A stretch of 25,605 nucleotides of DNA, taken from the IMG/VR virus record IMGVR_UViG_3300010354_000575, positions 1 to 25,605 of that record, one strand, 5' to 3'. How positions within the stretch are numbered: the stretch's first letter is position 1; every line of letters starts with the position of its first letter. Origin of the DNA: a virus. The notes beneath the pieces are model-generated. The model was not told the DNA's origin, did no database searches, and saw only the letters and a list, made by a program, of their open reading frames with translations. Position numbers and translations under genes: made by a program. Positions 23,508 through 25,605 of this stretch are shown here, one piece after another.

Positions 23508-23654
23508 GTATTTTGCCACAAATTTCCAAAGGGATAGCGCCAAATGCGTCGCGAGCCCTGCCCCCCTATACCCCCCACCCATCGAAATAAACCGGGCCCC
23601 CCATCGCTCCTGAATGGGTGCGGCCGCTGGAATCGCAAGCTCTGCCTGGGTTCT
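23508..23654. other. Noncoding interval at the late-to-early boundary
   Basis: No convincing + strand gene occupies 23508-23654. Frames on the - strand here run into thyX-unit genes and look like shadows. The stretch begins AT-rich and then holds a C-run element (23555-23580) and a GC-rich part with a GCGGCCGC site at 23620-23627. A physical genome end or concatemer junction could lie here or in the 273 bases before thyX. Confidence 0.4.
23555..23580 (-). promoter_or_regulatory. Reverse-strand copy of the G-run TATA element
   Basis: Read on the - strand this is GGGT, six G, TATA, six G, then CAGGG. It matches the + strand element at 22021-22046 except for two missing bases before TATA and single changes. 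Together the pair brackets the thyX unit in opposite orientations. Confidence 0.4.
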
Positions 23655-23675
23655 CATTAGATCCGGTATCTAATG
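23655..23675. promoter_or_regulatory. Perfect spaced inverted repeat CATTAGAT-N5-ATCTAATG, operator candidate
   Basis: CATTAGAT (23655-23662) and ATCTAATG (23668-23675) are exact reverse complements separated by CCGGT. The spacing between centres is 13 bases, near one helical turn plus, which suits a dimeric DNA-binding protein. It stands before the first early-type gene. As RNA it would also form an eight-pair hairpin, but no T run follows. Confidence 0.55.
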
Positions 23676-23789
23676 CGCTGGGAGGGGGGCCAATTCAGCA
23701 GGCCTGACACGCCTTGGCATGGTACAAACGTACCCATCGCTGAGATCGCAGTGTTGGCCTACATTCTTCTCAACATCTGTCGCCCAACA

Positions 23790-24029
23790 ATGAGACAATC
23801 CCAGAAGACCAAGATTCAGCAGCAGCTGATACATAAAACCCTCGCTGAAACGTGGCAACGTTTGCAATACCTAGCTGATAAAGTTCCCGAAGGTGTTAAC
23901 TGCGACGAAGACGAAGAAGCCCGCATGAATGTATTAAACATCTGGGCAATCGAGGAGGAGTGGATTATTGACCCTGAGCTGCGTGCTGAAATGTCAATGA
24001 TACAAACTGATGAGGATGGTGAGGATTAA
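23790..24029 (+). CDS. Hypothetical 79-residue acidic protein, early region
   Basis: I choose ATG 23790 (MRQSQKTKIQQQLIHKTLAE). The frame is open further upstream to ATG 23673, but that start lies inside the inverted repeat at 23655-23675 and would add a GC-rich, low-quality N-terminus (118 residues in total). The protein is helical, with an acidic middle (VNCDEDEEARMNV), a tryptophan-rich part (IWAIEEEWIIDPEL) and an acidic end (QTDEDGED). Acidic small early proteins in phages often act as inhibitors or DNA mimics, but nothing specific supports that here. No family is recognised. Confidence 0.6.
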   Translation: MRQSQKTKIQQQLIHKTLAETWQRLQYLADKVPEGVNCDEDEEARMNVLNIWAIEEEWIIDPELRAEMSMIQTDEDGED

Positions 24030-24141
24030 GAACCAGCCCGAACAGTTCCTATCATCCAAACCTAAAGACAATCCGGAATGTATCCGTTGCTGCTTGCGCT
24101 AAGGCAACTGAGGGGGCATCATTGCGGCGCTGGTGCTGCGA

Positions 24142-24161
24142 GGCCCGGCAACAAGCGGGCC
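24142..24161 (+). terminator. Hairpin GGCCCG-N8-CGGGCC, weak terminator candidate
   Basis: The six-pair GC stem (24142-24147 with 24156-24161) encloses an eight-base loop and is followed by AGCCCTTAAGG rather than a T run. It could end transcription from the 79-residue gene or be a processing site. Confidence 0.35.
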
Positions 24162-24181
24162 AGCCCTTAAGGCCTAAATAC

Positions 24182-24289
24182 ATGATCGTCCTGTGGCCAG
24201 CGGATATGTGGCCACCTCGCCGAAGTCCCAGAGAACGGCTGCGTGAAATGCTGGACTGTTACAAATTGTGTCATTATCACTGCCACTAA
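24182..24289 (+). CDS. Doubtful 35-residue ORF
   Basis: An ATG at 24182 opens 35 residues (MIVLWPADMWPPRRSPRERL, then REMLDCYKLCHYHCH). It ends with a cysteine and histidine cluster that could bind metal, but length and context give little support. No ribosome-binding site is evident. Confidence 0.2.
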   Translation: MIVLWPADMWPPRRSPRERLREMLDCYKLCHYHCH

Positions 24290-24348
24290 GGCAAGTGAGG
24301 CCAGACTAAGGGCACGCAAGCGCACCGCTTGCACCGCCAATCAAGGCA

Positions 24349-25068
24349 ATGACCAACGGCATCAACTGGAATGGGCGCGTTCTTTGGCAGGGCAACAGCC
24401 CTATCGATGGCGCCCCGATTGTCTGCATTGTCACCGGCCTGACTGAGGCCAGCGGCAACAGCAAGACGGGCCGGATGCTTCAGGTGTGGATCCTGCGAGC
24501 TGACTGCCCACCCCACCATGCTTTTAAGGATGGACGGGGACGGAGCGTGTGCGGTAACTGCCCACACGCTGGCTACAACAACGGCACGTGCTACGTGCGG
24601 TGGTATCAGGCCCCACTATCAGTGTGGAACTGCTACCAGCGCGGCGGCTACCTGCCCATCGGTTACAGCTGGGACCTGTTTGATGGGGCCACGGTTCGGT
24701 TCGGCTCTGCCGGTGATCCGGCAATGGTGCCGGCTGAAATCTGGGCCAACATCCTTCAGCACTGCGCTAAGCACACTGCCTACACCCATCAGTGGCGGCA
24801 GCCTTGGGCGCAGCATCTGAAGGGCATCGCTCAGGCCTCCTGTGATGGGTTCGCTGATTACTTGGATGCTTCCGCCCATGGGTGGAAAACCTTCCTAGTC
24901 AAGCCAGCCCATATCGAAGCGCCTGCAGGCACTGTGCATTGTCAGGCCAGCATCGAAGCAGGTCAGAAGACAACCTGTGCCCTATGCACCCTGTGTGATG
25001 GGGATCGCCGCCACGTGGTGATCAACGCCCACGGAGCCAAGGCCGCCAAGGTTGCTTTTATTGCTTAA
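24349..25068 (+). CDS. Cysteine-rich phage protein of unknown function
   Basis: This 239-residue protein has two cysteine clusters. The first is SVCGNCPHAGYNNGTCYVRW (C68, C71, C81) after a DGRGR turn. The second is near the C-terminus, TTCALCTLCDG (C210, C213, C216), followed by RHVVINAHG. Other marks are KTGRMLQVWILRADCPP near 40, VWNCYQRGGY near 93, and SAHGWKTFLV near 175. I recognise this pattern from proteins encoded by many phages and some plasmids with no established activity; their place beside replication genes has led to suspicion of a replication role. Zinc binding is inferred from the cysteine pairs. The protein looks complete. Codon use is richer in GGC and GCC than in the late genes. 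Confidence 0.8.
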   Translation: MTNGINWNGRVLWQGNSPIDGAPIVCIVTGLTEASGNSKTGRMLQVWILRADCPPHHAFKDGRGRSVCGNCPHAGYNNGTCYVRWYQAPLSVWNCYQRGGYLPIGYSWDLFDGATVRFGSAGDPAMVPAEIWANILQHCAKHTAYTHQWRQPWAQHLKGIAQASCDGFADYLDASAHGWKTFLVKPAHIEAPAGTVHCQASIEAGQKTTCALCTLCDGDRRHVVINAHGAKAAKVAFIA

Positions 25069-25085
25069 TCAATCCCACTAAACCC

Positions 25086-25232
25086 ATGGACCAAGTGAAA
25101 ATGGACGGGATCGTCAGCATCTTTGTGGCCACTGGCCTCACCTGTGCACTGGTGATCCTGGGGTTGGGCGAACTCTCGGCCAATCCCTACACGTATTCGG
25201 GCACACCGACCCCACAAACCCACACCCGGTGA
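25086..25232 (+). CDS. Small single-span membrane protein, 48 residues
   Basis: An ATG at 25086 opens 48 residues. Residues 9-27 (IVSIFVATGLTCALVILGL) are a clear membrane segment. A short polar C-terminus follows, with threonine and proline (TPTPQTHTR). It lies 17 bases after the cysteine-rich gene and 7 before the next. Small single-span proteins of this kind are common in phage early regions and sometimes alter host envelope functions; no family is recognised. Confidence 0.55.
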   Translation: MDQVKMDGIVSIFVATGLTCALVILGLGELSANPYTYSGTPTPQTHTR

Positions 25233-25239
25233 TCGCACC

Positions 25240-25446
25240 ATGTACACCACCAACCGGATTCCCCACTTCTCGGGGATGTATCACGAACAGATCTTCCACG
25301 ACAATCAAGTGGTGGCCCAGATCCTCAGTGATACCGACACCACGTACTGGTACGTGATCAACGGCCAAACAGTAATGGCAGGATTCCCCACCGTTGCTGA
25401 TACCAAGGCCGCACTGTTTCCGGTTCTCGAGGATATGTATGGATGA
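25240..25446 (+). CDS. Hypothetical 68-residue protein
   Basis: The protein starts MYTTNRIPHFSGMYHEQIFH and ends TKAALFPVLEDMYG. It is rich in aromatic residues (seven tyrosines or tryptophans) with alternating strands (VVAQILSDTDTTYWYVI, QTVMAGFPTV), suggesting a small beta fold. It overlaps the next micro-ORF by eight bases. No family is recognised. Confidence 0.6.
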   Translation: MYTTNRIPHFSGMYHEQIFHDNQVVAQILSDTDTTYWYVINGQTVMAGFPTVADTKAALFPVLEDMYG

Positions 25447-25549
25447 TCCTCTATTTAAGGCCTGGGCCCTGCGGCAGCAGTCTCAGATCCTGGGCCTTCT
25501 CACCATCGCCACATTCAGCTCCTGCGTCTTGGCCTTAGCGATCAGCTAG
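25439..25549 (+). CDS. Micro-ORF, 36 residues, single-span membrane protein
   Basis: An ATG at 25439 inside the end of the previous gene opens 36 residues. A short charged start (MDDPLFKAWALRQQSQ) precedes a membrane segment (ILGLLTIATFSSCVLALAI). The overlap and the clean hydrophobic span support a real coupled gene, though 36 residues is near the limit of what can be judged. Confidence 0.45.
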   Translation: MDDPLFKAWALRQQSQILGLLTIATFSSCVLALAIS

Positions 25550-25561
25550 GGCCATTTCTTT

Positions 25562-25578
25562 GGGCCAGCACCGGGCCC
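25562..25578 (+). terminator. Short GC hairpin at the window end, weak terminator candidate
   Basis: GGGCC (25562-25566) can pair with GGCCC (25574-25578) around a seven-base loop, followed by TCTCTAAC. Five pairs and no T run make this weak. Confidence 0.25.
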
Positions 25579-25605
25579 TCTCTAACAAGCCTCAACCGCC
25601 AGCCA

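Larger units (their letters stand above)
24099..24300 (+). repeat. Direct repeat CTAAGGCAA(C/G)TGAGG, two copies
   Basis: The copies at 24099-24113 and 24286-24300 match at 14 of 15 bases and lie 187 bases apart in the gap between two early genes. The second copy overlaps the stop of the doubtful 35-residue ORF. Confidence 0.55.
24030..24348 (+). other. 319-base gap with repeats and hairpins, mostly noncoding
   Basis: This gap contains two copies of a 15-base repeat (24099-24113, 24286-24300), a hairpin (24142-24161), a second inverted pair GTGGCC and GGCCAC around 24193-24216, and one doubtful 35-residue ORF (24182-24289). No strong promoter is evident. It may hold early regulatory sites or a small RNA. 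Confidence 0.4.

Noticed and set aside
23318-23657. Two reverse ORFs covering the boundary after the thyX unit
   Set aside because: They run across the end of a + strand gene, are rich in arginine and glycine from GC-rich noncoding DNA, and show no family pattern.
23628-23700. Possible tRNA or tRNA-derived attachment site around ATTAGATCCGGTATCTAATGC
   Set aside because: The arms form a dyad, but no acceptor stem, D arm or GGTTCGAATCC-type T arm could be found around it, and no integrase gene is present in the window.
23673-23789. ATG 23673 as the start of the 118-residue form of the early acidic protein
   Set aside because: The start lies inside the perfect inverted repeat, and the added 39 residues have unlike composition; ATG 23790 gives a compact helical protein.

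Overview
The window reads as part of the genome of a T7-like podovirus (Autographiviridae type) that probably infects marine picocyanobacteria such as Synechococcus. The virus class rests on an unbroken T7 gene order on the + strand: end of the capsid gene, tail tubes A and B, four internal virion (core) proteins, tail fibre, lysis genes, small terminase and large terminase. The host guess is weaker. It rests on a thyX gene, on a fibre C-terminus of the kind common in cyanophages, and on a small membrane protein I recognise from cyanophages.

Layout. Bases 1-87 hold the last codons of an upstream gene (capsid by position) and a UUCG-capped hairpin where T7 has its Tphi terminator. Bases 88-12702 encode the tail tube and ejected core proteins, mostly with overlapping or nearly touching stop and start codons. 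A lysozyme-like domain lies at the C-terminus of the gp15-position protein. The gp16-position protein is very large (1840 residues) and shows no obvious lysozyme of its own. Bases 12705-16109 encode a 1134-residue fibre with 22 tandem decapeptides, followed by two small fibre-associated genes and two tiny ORFs. Bases 17046-18279 hold a ribbon-helix-helix regulator, a holin-like protein, a C39-type peptidase and a membrane-anchored coiled coil. Packaging follows (18288-21903): small terminase, a basic protein, an HNH nuclease, an unknown protein, a second lysozyme-like protein and the large terminase.

After the terminase comes a 273-base hairpin-rich and AT-rich interval, then thyX and four overlapping micro-ORFs (22177-23507), which look like one translationally coupled unit. 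A G-run/TATA element lies on each side of this unit, in opposite orientations. Bases 23508-23789 look noncoding and contain a perfect spaced inverted repeat. Beyond this lie small genes of early-region type: an acidic protein, a cysteine-rich phage protein of unknown function, and small proteins including two with membrane segments. The late-to-early change suggests that the physical genome end, or the junction of a circularly assembled genome, lies between about 21904 and 23790.

No tRNA, CRISPR array, insertion sequence or integrase was seen. All supported genes are on the + strand. Family names come from reading sequence motifs and have not been checked by database search.
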